From NCBI GenBank assembly GCA_950097015.1, contig CATNEN010000002.1:1178001-1242000 (forward strand): 64,000 nucleotides of DNA, given 5' to 3'. The DNA comes from Macrostomum hystrix. Taxonomy: Eukaryota; Platyhelminthes; Macrostomidae. The translations under genes were made by a program, and so were the position numbers. Shown here piece by piece: positions 24,701-36,700 of this stretch (positions are counted from its first letter, which is position 1; every line of letters starts with the position of its first letter). The notes under the pieces were generated by a model, which saw only the letters and a program-made list of their open reading frames with translations, did no database searches and was not told where the DNA came from.

Positions 24701-25511
24701 TGGCCAAAGGTGTCAGAGAATGGGGTGGTGGGTTTGGAGTTTGAAGACTGGCGGTTAGAAGGTGTGAAGGAACGGGATGGTGGGTTAGGGGTTTGAAGAC
24801 TGGCGGATAAGGGTGTGAAGGAATGGGGTGGTGGGTTAGGGGTTTGAAGACTGGCGTATAAGGGTGTGAAGGAATGGGGTGGTGGGTTAGGGGTTTGAAG
24901 ACTGGTGGATAAGGGGTGTGATGGAATTTGAAGATGAACTATAAGGACAAGGATTAGCGGTAGTTAAGAAAGAAAGAGTTTTTACAATCGCAGATAAGGG
25001 GGGCGTAAGAGGTGTAGAATTATTGCATTTTTTCGCAAAAGTTTCACTCACCGGGCTAATAACAAATCCCACCCAGATGGAGAAGCAGAGACGGGAAATC
25101 GACAACCTGCGCCAGCAACTGCGCAACTCGCAGCAGCAGCTGACCCGCCTGGCCAGTTCCCAGCAGGAGCTTCACCGCTCCGTCAGCGTCACCCGCGTGC
25201 CGACTGGCGCAGTGCCGGCCACCACCCCGGAGGAGCCGCCGACCATCAGTTCGATGGCAGATCCAGGAGACTATGATCTGCTGGCCCGCACGCCATCGCC
25301 AGCCAATTGGGTGTCGCCACAGACTGGCATTGAAACTCGGCGCTCGTCGGCCGACCTCATCGACCAGCCAATCCAGGAGGAGGAGCTGGAGGAAGCCGCA
25401 GCCAATCAGGAGTCGCTGGAGTCGCTGCACTATCCAACTGTTAGGTCGGCGAATAAACGGCGAAGCTCAATCGGCGAGGCCTACACGGATGGCCGGTTGT
25501 GTCAAGCGTGA
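21708..25511 (+). CDS. Single-pass membrane protein with Ig-like ectodomain and Thr-rich stalk
   Basis: Inferred exons: 21708-22389, 22829-22942, 23034-23162, 24134-24657, 25077-25511; phases 1,1,1,0 match and give 627 residues. Visible parts: signal peptide (1-22, MISDLLLVLLFASLRNP), an Ig-like domain (about 25-148; first Cys in FRFVCRA, last in SGFYACQYKN, with six extra Cys between), a Thr/Ser-rich mucin-like stalk (about 150-225), a transmembrane helix (about 270-294), and a cytoplasmic tail of about 330 residues with a coiled coil starting at residue 484 (MEKQRREIDNLRQQL). The layout suggests an adhesion or receptor protein. I recognise no named family. Introns 3 and 4 contain minisatellites. 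The acceptor of exon 4 (24133) is the least secure border. Confidence 0.75.
23190..24010. repeat. Minisatellite in intron 3 of the Ig-like gene
   Basis: About 820 bp built from two related words, GGCTGGGTAGTGGGTGAT and GGTTTGGGTAGTGGGTGAT, plus shorter GGCTGGGTAGGTGAT units. It starts about 30 bp after the donor and fills most of the intron. Confidence 0.93.
24715..24920. repeat. 51-bp tandem repeat in intron 4 of the Ig-like gene
   Basis: About four copies of a roughly 51-bp unit containing GGTGGGTTAGGGGTTTGAAG and GGTGTGAAGGAATGG. It lies about 60 bp after the exon 4 donor. Confidence 0.85.
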
Positions 25512-25948
25512 CACACCACGCGAGCTGAAATTCGCGGTGTAGATTCCAGTGTACAGTCACCATGCAGAATTGTAAATTATTGTTCAGATTTCTTTTGCGA
25601 CCATAATAATGCAATCGACTGATCTCAGACTATGATTATGATGAATACTTAGTTCACAAACAGACCTACCAGACAGTAACAATCAATCGTTTGATTGATT
25701 TATCAATGCACTTTTATTGCTTCAAATTAACAAATAGATCCAAGCACCACAGCGCAGCACTCTGACAATCCGCTTTGCACTTAAAATACTCTTCGAGCTC
25801 CCGTTTTACCATCGATTAACATCATCGTTAAGATCATTTTCCTGCTTGTGTAGCATAATATTTTTCGCTACATATCGGAAAGCAAGAGTAGTATGTAGAG
25901 AATATGTTTTTAGCCTGAATGTTTTGAATATGTTTATCTATACTAGCA

Positions 25949-25954
25949 AATAAA
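25949..25954 (+). terminator. Candidate polyadenylation signal AATAAA
   Basis: AATAAA 438 bp after the stop codon of the Ig-like membrane protein gene. It is the first canonical hexamer I see downstream. Confidence 0.45.
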
Positions 25955-26164
25955 TTTCATTGTGCATGAAAGTACTTAATTTTCAAACATTTTTACAGTT
26001 TTCTTTCTTTAAGGCAATAGTAATTTTTTCATAAGTCTTGAAAAAACGAAACAGTGGCTCTAGGTATCTGTAAGAAAAGGGATAATTTCATGGTTACACA
26101 TGATCATGTCATCACCGGTAACATTAGGATTAGGATTATCATCTTATTGAAGTACATGTTAGAC

Positions 26165-26640
26165 ACAGAAATACTTGCCTGTTAGACACAGAAATACTTG
26201 CCTGTTAGACACCGTACTTACCTGTTAGACACCGTAATACTTACCTGTTAGACACCGTAATACTTACCTGTTAGACACCGTAATACTTACCTGTTAGACA
26301 CGGTAATAGTTAGCTGTTAGACACAGAAATACTTACCTGTTAGACACGGTAATACTTACCTGTTAGACACCGTAATAGTTAGCTGTTAGACACAGAAATA
26401 ATTACCTGTTAGACACCCTAATAGTTACCTGTTAGACACAGAAATACTTACCTGTTAGACACGGTAATAATTACCTGTTAGACACTGTAATAGTTACCTG
26501 TTAGACACAGAAATACTTACCTGTTAGACACGGTAATACTTACCTGTTAGACACCGTAATAGTTAGCTGTTAGACACATAAATTCTTACCTGTTAGACAC
26601 GCTACTAATTACCTGTTAGACATAGTAAAACTTTTAAAGA
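26165..26640. repeat. 23-bp minisatellite with CTGTTAGACAC core
   Basis: About 20 copies with core TACCTGTTAGACAC; the second half varies (CGTAATACT, AGAAATACT, GGTAATAGT). It shares CTGTTAGA with six other arrays in this window. Confidence 0.93.
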
Positions 26641-27097
26641 CTTGCTTTTTGGACATTTAGCTTAGTCCAGTTAGATGAACCATGGACTTATTTAGCAAGT
26701 ATTTTGTTAGCTAGCTAGATTCCAGATGCTAGCTATAGAGGTACATGGTAAGACTATGGGACTTAATGATCTTCGCTTGATGTAATCAAGACCTGCGTCT
26801 AAAATTAAATCTTAAACTGATGCCAAAGAAAAACTTGTAAAAAAGTATTTTGTTTACATCACCCCAAGATAAGCAGCTATTAGCTAAAACATGGGACGAA
26901 TATACATATCAAAGTTAGCAGGGAAAAAGCTAAAAGACAAAAATTCAACACGTCTAATTTGCTTCGCATAGGCTGTCGCATAATTTTCTGAATCAGCCAT
27001 CGAGATAATTAGTGCCACCCGAACCAAAGCCTTCCTGTTTATCAGCGTGGAAAAATCTTGAAATTTTTGCACCTGAAACTGAAGTCTGCAGTTTCTA

Positions 27098-30000
27098 AAC
27101 TCACAGTCACTCATTCACTCACAGTCACTCATTCACTCACAGTCACTCATTCACTCACAGTCGCTCATTCACTCACACAGTCGCTCATTCACTTACAGTC
27201 ACTCATTCACTTAGAGTCACTCATTCACTCACACAGTCACTCATTCACTCACAGTCACCCATTCACTCACAGTCATTCACTCACAGTCACTCATTCACTC
27301 ACAGTCACTCATTCACTCACAGTCACTCATTCACTCACAGTCACTCATTCACTCACAGTCGCTCATTCACTCACACAGTCGCTCATTCACTTTCAGTCAC
27401 TCATTCACTTAGAGTCACTCATTCACTTAGAGTCACTCATTCACACACAGTCACTCATTCACACACAGTCACTCATTCACTCACAGTCACTCATTCACTC
27501 ACAGTCACTCATTCACTCACAGTCACTCATTCACTCACACAGTCGCTCATTCACTCACAGTCACTCATTCACTTAGAGTCACTCATTCACTCACAGTCAC
27601 TCACTCACAGTCACTCATTCACTCACAGTCACTCATTCACTCACAGTCACTCATTAACTCACAGTCACTCATTCACTTAGAGTCACTCATTCACTTAGAG
27701 TCACTCATTCACTTAGAGTCACTCATTCACTTAGAGTCACTCATTCACACACAGTCACTCATTCACTTACAGTCACTCATTCACTCACAGTCACTCATTC
27801 ACTCACAGTCACTCATTCACTCACAGTCACTCATTCACTCACACAGTCGCTCATTCACTTACAGTCACTCATTCACTTAGAGTCACTCATTCACTCACAC
27901 AGTCACTCATTCACTCACAGTCACCCATTCACTCACAGTCATTCACTCACAGTCACTCATTCACTCACAGTCACTCATTCACTCACAGTCACTCATTCAC
28001 TCACAGTCACTCATTCACTCACAGTCGCTCATTCACTCACACAGTCGCTCATTCACTTACAGTCACTCATTCACTTAGAGTCACTCATTCACTTAGAGTC
28101 ACTCATTCACACACAGTCACTCATTCACACACAGTCACTCATTCACTCACAGTCACTCATTCACTCACAGTCACTCATTCACTCACAGTCACTCATTCAC
28201 TCACACAGTCGCTCATTCACTCACAGTCACTCATTCACTTAGAGTCACTCATTCACTCACAGTCACTCACTCACAGTCACTCATTCACTCACAGTCACTC
28301 ATTCACTCACAGTCACTCATTCACTCACAGTCACTCATTCACTTAGAGTCACTCATTCACTTAGAGTCACTCATTCACTTAGAGTCACTCATTCACTTAG
28401 AGTCACTCATTCACTTAGAGTCACTCATTCACACACAGTCACTCATTCACTTACAGTCACTCATTCACTCACAGTCACTCATTCACTCACAGTCACTCAT
28501 TCACTCACAGTCACTCATTCACTCACACAGTCGCTCATTCACTTACAGTCACTCATTCACTTAGAGTCACTCATTCACTTAGAGTCACTCATTCACTTAG
28601 AGTCACTCATTCACTTAGAGTCACTCATTCACTTAGAGTCACTCATTCACACACAGTCACTCATTCACTTACAGTCACTCATTCACTCACAGTCACTCAT
28701 TCACTCACAGTCACTCATTCACTCACAGTCACTCATTCACTCACACAGTCGCTCATTCACTCACAGTCACTCATTCACTTAGAGTCACTCATTCACTTAG
28801 AGTCACTCATTCACTCACAGTCACTCATTCACTCACAGTCACTCACTCACTCACAGTCATTCACTCACAGTCACTCATTCACTCACAGTCATTCACTCAC
28901 AGTCACTCATTCACTCACAGTCACTCATTCACTCACAGTCACTCATTCACTCACAGTCACTCATTCACTCACAGTCACTCATATACTCACAGTCACTCAT
29001 TCACTCACAGTCACTCATTCACTCACACAGTCGCTCATTCACTCACACAGTCGCTCATTCACTCACAGTCACTCATTCACTTAGAGTCACTCATTCACTT
29101 AGAGTCACTCATTCACACACAGTCACTCATTCACTTACAGTCACTCATTCACTCACAGTCACTCATTAACTCACAGTCACTCATTCACTCACAGTCACTC
29201 ACTCACTCACAGTCACTCATTCACTCACAGTCACTCACTCACAGTCACTCATTCACTCACAGTCACTCACTCACAGTCACTCATTCACTCACAGTCACTC
29301 ATTCACTCACAGTCACTCATTAACTCACAGTCACTCATTCACTCACTGTCACTCATTCACTCACACAGTCACTCATTCACTCACAGTCACCCATTCACTC
29401 ACAGTCATTCACTCACAGTCACTCATTCACTCACAGTCATTCACTCACAGTCACTCATTCACTCACAGTCACTCATTCACTCACAGTCACTCATTCACTC
29501 ACAGTCACTCATTCACTCACAGTCACTCATATACTCACAGTCACTCATTCACTCACAGTCACTCATTCACTCACAGTCACTCATTCACTCACAGTCACTC
29601 ATTCACTCACAGTCACTCATTCACTCACAGTCACTCATTCACTCACAGTCACTCATTCACTCACAGTCACTCATTCACTCACAGTCACTCATATACTCAC
29701 AGTCACTCATTCACTCACAGTCACTCATTCACTCACAGTCACTCATTCACTCACAGTCACTCATTCACTCACAGTCACTCATTCACTCACAGTCACTCAT
29801 TCACTCACAGTCACTCATTCACTCACAGTCACTCATTCACTCACAGTCACTCATTCACTCACAGTCACTCATTCACTCACAGTCACTCATATACTCACAG
29901 TCACTCATTCACTCACAGTCACTCATTCACTCACAGTCACTCATTCACTCACAGTCACTCATTCACTCACAGTCACTCATTCACTCACAGTCATTCACTC

Positions 30001-30408
30001 ACAGTCACTCATTCACTCACAGTCACTCATTCACTCACAGTCACTCATTCACTCACAGTCACTCATATACTCACAGTCACTCATTCACTCACAGTCACTC
30101 ATTCACTCACAGTCATTCACTCACAGTCACTCATATACTCACAGTCACTCATTCACTCACAGTCACTCATTCACTCACAGTCATTCACTCACAGTCACTC
30201 ACTCAATCACAGTCACTCACTCACAGTCACTCATTCACTCACAGTCACTCATTCACTCACAGTCACTCATTCACTCACAGTCACTCACTCACTCACAGTC
30301 ACTCATTCACTCACAGTCACTCATTCACTCACAGTCACTCATTCACTCACAGTCAGTCACTCATTCACTCACAGTCACTCATTCACTCACAGTCACTCAT
30401 TCACTCAA
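27098..30408. repeat. 18-bp minisatellite, 3.3 kb, with higher-order structure
   Basis: Nearly 180 copies of an 18-bp unit, core CACTCATTCACTCACAGT. Variants TTAGAGT, CACACAGTCGCT, CATATACT and CACCCATTCACT come in the same order more than once. The stretch around 27255 recurs around 27921, exactly 666 bp or 37 units later, so blocks of units were duplicated. Confidence 0.95.
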
Positions 30409-30717
30409 ATTCTTAGAAAATGCTCACGAGCAATTCGTTTATTTCATAATCCTATTCAATATATTTTGCAGCCAATCAGATTCGACCTGGAAACCAAGAA
30501 AATGTTTTTCCGAGAAGAGTTTTTGCAAGCAGCAGCACATGACTCTCTAGCAATCGTTTGTCTAAATTGGAAGAAAACTAAAATCGCCTGATTAATAATT
30601 AATCGCAGGTAACATTTGCATTTGTTTTCTGGGCTGCTGCATCTGTTGGGGTCGCACAAACTTCAGTTCGCTATGAGGTCAAGATTAATCAACACTTCAG
30701 GATAACCACGAGTATAA

Positions 30718-33700
30718 ATGAGGAAATCCAATCAGACTGCCTTCGACAATAACAGGGCTCGATCAAAGCGTACTGCCTCATCGACCAAGGACTCACTGGC
30801 TGTGAGACCTGCGAGATATTCGGCGTCAAACAGAATCAAATCTAACCATGACAAACAGACAGAGAAATCAGCAACAGCAGCAGCAGCAACAGCTATGACA
30901 GCTATGGTGAGAGCTTTTATCAGTCAGTTTTATCAGATCCTCACACAGCCACTCTCTAGATCTTCACACAGCCACTCTCTAGATCTTCACACAGCCACTC
31001 TCTAGATCTTCAGTCAGCCACTCTCTAGATCTTCACACAGCCACTCTCTAGATCTTCACACAGCCACTCTCTAGATCTTCACTCAGCCACTCTCGAGATC
31101 TTCACACAGCCACTCTCTAGATCTTCACTCAGCCACTCTCTAGATCTTCACTCAGCCACTCTCTAGATCTTCACACAGCCACTCTCTAGATCTTCACACA
31201 GCCACTCTCCAGATCTTTACTCAGTCACTCTCCAGATCTCAGTCACTCTCCACATCTCAGTCACTCTCCAGATCTCAGTCACTCTCCACATCTCAGTCAC
31301 TCTACAGATCTCAGTCACTCTACAGATCTCAGTCACTCTCCTCATCTCAGTCACTCTCCAGATCTCAGTCACTCTCCACATCTCAGTTACTCTCCAGATC
31401 TCAGTCACTCTCCACATCTCAGTCACTCTCCAGATCTCAGTCACTCTCCACATCTCAGTTACTCTCCACATCTCAGTCACTCTACAGATCTCAGTCACTC
31501 TCCACATCTCAGTCACTCTCCAGATCTTTACTCAGTCACTCTCCAGATCCCAGTTACTCTCCACATCTCAGTCACTCTACAGATCTCAGTCACTCTCCAC
31601 ATCTCAGTCACTCTCCAGATCTCAGTCACTCTACAGATCTCAGTCACTCTCCACATCTCAGTCACTCTCCAGATCTCAGTCACTCTCCACATCTCAGTCA
31701 CTCTCCAGATCTTTACTCAGTCACTCTCCACATCTCAGTCACTCTCCACATCTCAGTCACTCTCCACATCTCAGTCACTCTACAGATCTCAGTCACTCTC
31801 CACATCTCAGTCACTCTCCAGATCTCAGTCACTCTCCAGATCTCAGTCACTCTCCAGATCTTTACTCAGTCACTCTCCACATCTCAGTCACTCTCCACAT
31901 CTCAGTCAGCCTCTAGAACGTTTTCCGTGTCGCATTCTTGGGCAGAAAGCCGCAGAGTCCCAGACGGCGACCTCGGCCTCAGGTTTCGGCGGCAGTCAGG
32001 GCTTCATGCCAGAATCGGACTCAACCGCCTGCTATGAGCTGCGGACCCAGAAGGAGTTGTTTGAGTCGTTCGCAGTTAGCACAGCCACTCACGGAGTCAA
32101 TCATCTGATCCAAGGCAGCAGCCACACTCGCCGATTGCTGTGGTCTGGCTTCCTGCTGGCCGCTGGCATGGGCCTGATGCTGCACTTCACGCAGCTGGTC
32201 ACGCGGTACGCGGATTATCCTGTCAACACGGAGATCTCGCAGGAGTCGGCCGAGTTTGAAATGCCAGACATCACATTCTGCCCCAATGACTACGCGAGCA
32301 GGTATTACTCAAAGGTGAGGCTTGTAAGATTTGAGAAGTGAGTAGCGGAGGGGTCTGGCGCGTTTGCTTCTAGCATCAAGGTCCTGAGTACGACAACGCT
32401 ATATTTTCCCCCATGTAAAGATAGCTTTCAAAACGAATGACAGATTTTCGTGAAAGTCCACAATTTGGATCCAAATTTTCTGCACTTCACGATCAACTAA
32501 CTTTTCATGGCAAAAACCTCCATGGCAAATCCATTTGATTTAATAATATGATAAGTTAACAATATAATCAGCAATAATTTGTTGATTAAAACTTTAATAA
32601 GTAGGAAACTTTACCAATAAAATATTAACTCCATTTTAACTCCTGAGGTTTACGTCGGCAGTTTATTTTGGTATAGATATAAAAGATATATTTGACAAAT
32701 AATTGTTAGCGTCGGGTGACGCGGGGGATGAGTCACCAGCATGACTAATTTCTTGTGCCTTCTTAGCATGGCCGCTTGGGGTCGGTTTGGGAATTCCCTG
32801 ACACACACCCCAATTAGAATCTCGTCCCCCGAGCACCCACCCCACTCCAGTGTATGTACATTGGAGTGGGGTGAAAACGTCGGTAAAAGCCAATCGGCCA
32901 AAGTTATAGACAGCTTTCTACCCTTAATTAGAGGGCAAGTGCTAGGCACAGTGAGAGTGTACATGGCAAAGAAAAATTCAGGGCAGATGTACACACCTGT
33001 ACACACCTGTACACACCTGTACACACCTGAACACACCTGCCTACGGTATCTATGCGCAAGAGTGCTCAGGAGTCGGCGAAATGAGCCGATTTTTTCATGT
33101 ACGTTCGTAGAAGAAAATTAGATTTGTCAATCAAAACGGTCAACGCCACTGCAGGAGGTGAACATCACGAACTCTCACGGAGCAGTGCGCACCTTGGCTG
33201 ACATTCCCTACGACATTGCTCGGGTGTGGCACCTGCTCAAGAATTGGACAAGGGAAATTCCAGTTTATCCCTATAGCAGCTACTGGGACGCCCGGCTGTC
33301 ACTGAAACAGATTGCCTACAGGTGAGTTCCGATACTCCAAACCTTCAGAAATCACAAACCTTCAGGAATCCCAAACCTTCAGGAATCCCAAACCTTCAAA
33401 AATTCCCATCCTTCAGAAATCACAAACCTTCGGAAATCCCAAATATTCGGAAATCCCAAATATTCAGAAATCCCAAACCTTCGGAAATCCCAAACTCTTA
33501 GAAATCCCAAACCTTCATAAACCCCAAGCCTTCCGAAATCCCAAACTCTTAGAGATCCCAAAACCTTCAGAAATCCCAAGCCTTCATAAATCCTAAACAT
33601 TCAGAAATCCCAAACGTTCAGAAATCCCAGATATTCAGAAATCACAAACCTTTAGAAATGCCAAACCTGTAGAAATGCTTAATCTTACGAAATCCCTAAT

Positions 33701-36700
33701 GTCAAGAAATACTCAAAATTAAAAAATCCCGATCTACAGAAATCTAAAAACTTTCGGAAATCCCCAACCTTAATAAATTCCCAACCTTGAAATTTCGGAA
33801 CTTTCAGAAATCTCAAATCCTAAGAATTTCAAGCCTTCAGAAATCCCCAACCGTTACGAATCCCTAAACCCTAAAAAATCCCCATCTACCTTTTAGAAGC
33901 CAATCGTTTGCACCGGTGCACGAGGCCGTTATCTTTTGCCACTTCAACGGAGCTCCCTGCACGCACAAGAACTTCACAATGTACAAGGACAACACCCTGT
34001 TTCTATGCTTCACCTTCCAACCGCAAAGTCGAAGATTGGTTCGCAGCGGTCCAGACGGAGGACTCAGCCTCGTGCTGTACAACTCGGCCGAGAGCTTCCT
34101 GACTGAGCAGGAGCAGCTGTTTCACCTGCCCGCGTTTCGGGCCTCCGTTCACAAGCCCGGCTCCGCTGCCGACTTTGAGAAGTCCGCCTTCACCGCCCCG
34201 CTGGGACACATCACCAAGGCGAGTCTTTGGATGCAGGGAAACTATAAGGTGAGCACTTGTTATGATACCTGTTAGATATGAACCTGTTAGATATGAACCT
34301 GTTAGATATGAATCTGTTAGATATGAATCTGTTAGATATTAACCTGTTAGATATGAACCTGTTAGATATGAACCTGTTAGATATTAACCTGTTAGATATG
34401 AAACTGTTAGATATGAACCTGTTAGATATGAACATGTTAGATATGAACCTGTTAAATATGAACCTGTTAGATATGAACCTGTTAGATATGAACCTGTTAG
34501 ATGTGAACCTGTTAGATATGAACCTGTTAAATATGAACCTGTTAGATATGAACCTGTTAGATATGAACCTGTTAAATATGAACCTGTTAGATGTGAACCT
34601 GTTAGATATGAACCTGTTAAATATGAACCTGTTAGATATGAACCTGTTAGATATGAACCTGTTAGATATGAACCTGTTAGATATGAACCTGTTAGACATG
34701 AACCTGTTAGATATGAACCTGTTAGACATGAATGTGTTACACAAAGCGCCAACCTGTTTCATGTGAAAATCAACACCGCAAGGTGGCCAGACGTAACGAG
34801 CCGTGCGTACCTGAGAGACCCCCGGTTCGCTACGTGATGGACTATTCACAGCTGCGGGCCCAACCAGCTGTGCGCGAGTTTCGCAGCAGCCGCAGGGACT
34901 GCCTGCTGTTCAATCGCCACCAGGAATTCCTGCAAGATTGCGGCTGCATCGCTGACCACCTGCTAATTCCGGAACAGGTGTTTCAGAGCGGCCGAAACAT
35001 GTGCCATGCACTTGACGATGAGGTGTTTTTCAGGTAGAGTTGCAGGTATAGTAAGTGTTATATCCCCAGTGTGTTATCCCCAGTGTGTTATCCCCAGTGT
35101 GTTATCCCCTGTGTGTTATCCCCAGTGTGTTATCCCCAGTGTGTTATCCCCAGTGTGTTATCCCCAGTGTGTTATCCCCAGTGTGTTATCCCTAGTGTGT
35201 TATCCCCAGTGTGTTATCCCCAGTGTTATATCCCCAGTGTGTTATCCCCAGTGTGTTATTCCCAGTGTGTTATCCCCAGTGTTATATCCCCAGTGTGTTA
35301 TCCCCAGTGTGTTATCCCCAGTGTGTTATCCCCAGTGTGTTATCCCCAGTGCGTTATCTCCAGTGTGTTATCCCCTGTGTGTTATCCCAGTGTGTTATCC
35401 CCAGTGTGTTATCCCCAGTGTGTTATCCCCAGTGCGTTATCTCCAGTGTGTTATCCCCAGTGTGTTATCCCTGTGTGTTATCCCCAGTGTGTTATCCCCA
35501 GTGTGTTATCCATGTGTGTTATCCCCAGTGTTTTATCCCCTGTGTGTTATCCCTGTGTGTTATCCCCTGTGTGTTATCCCCAGTGTGTTATCCCCTGTGT
35601 ATTATCCCTGTGTGTTATCCCCTGTGTGTTATCCCTGTGTGTTATCCCCTGTGTGTTATCCCCAGTGTGTTATCCCCTGTGTATTATCCCTGTGTGTTAT
35701 CCCCAGTGTGTTATCCCCTGTGTGTTATCCCTGTGTGTTATCCCCAGTGTGTTATCCCCTGTGTGTTATCCCTGTGTGTTATCCCCTGTGTGTTATCCCC
35801 AGTGTGTTATCCCCTGTGTGTTATCCCCAGTGTGTTATCCCCAGTGTGTTATCCCCAGTGTGTTATTCCCTGTGTGTTATCCCCAGTGTGTTATCCCCAG
35901 TGTGTTATCCCCAGTGTGTTATCCCCAGTGTGTTATCCCCAGTGTGTTATTCCCTGTGTGTTATCCCCAGTGTGTTATCCCCAGTGTGTTATCCCCTGTG
36001 TGTTATCCCCAGTGTGTTATCCCCTGTGTGTTATCCCCAGTGTGTTATCCCCAGTGTGTTATCCCCAGTGTGTTATTCCCTGTGTGTTATCCCCAGTGTG
36101 TTATCCCCTGTGTGTTATCCCCTGTGTGTTATCCCCTGTGTGTTATCCCCAGTGTGTTATCTCCAGTGTGTTATCTCCAGTGTGTTATCCCCAGTGTGTT
36201 ATCCCTAGTGTGTTATCTCCAGTGTGTTATCTCCAGTGTGTTATCTCCAGTGTGTTATCCCCAGTGTGTTATCCCTAGTGTGTTATCCCCAGTGTGTTAT
36301 CTCCAGTGTGTTATCTCCAGTGTGTTATCTCCAGTGTGTTATCTCCAGTGTGTTATCCCCAGTGTGTTATCCCCAGTGTGTTATCTCCAGTGTGTTATCT
36401 CCAGTGTGTTATCTCCAGTGTGTTATCCCCAGTGTGTTATCCCCAGTGTGTTATCCCCAGTGTGTTATCCCCAGTGTGTTATCCCCAGTGTGTTATCCCC
36501 TGTGTGGTATTCTCAGTCGGGTGTAGCAAGCGTGATATGCTAAGATTATTAAAATGTAACATTCCAGGGACATATTCTTCCGCGTCAGTGACAAAGGCAA
36601 ATTGTTCTACACAATGGTCAACATCAGCACTGATCGCTATGAGCCACTGGAGGACTATCTGTTCCGGTATCGATGGTCCAAGTTTGAGTCGTCTCAAAAC

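Larger units (their letters stand above)
25512..30717. other. Intergenic region dominated by two minisatellites
   Basis: Apart from the probable 3' UTR to about 25970 and the arrays at 26165-26640 and 27098-30408, the remaining unique sequence is AT-rich. No gene is recognised. Part of it upstream of 30718 would be 5' UTR or promoter of the channel gene. Confidence 0.5.

Noticed and set aside
27098-30408. CRISPR-like array
   Set aside because: Units are directly contiguous without unique spacers, and the context is an animal genome. The same holds for every other array here.
32741-33121. 126-codon plus-strand ORF in DEG/ENaC intron 2
   Set aside because: It runs through SINE remnants and the 10-bp ACACCTGTAC repeat; no conserved content.
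35006-36543. Plus-strand ORFs of 350-490 codons rich in VCYPQC
   Set aside because: They are translations of the 14-bp intron 5 minisatellite; open in all three frames because unit variants contain no stop.
36479-36697. 72-codon minus-strand ORF over DEG/ENaC exon 6
   Set aside because: Antisense of a confirmed-in-frame channel exon.
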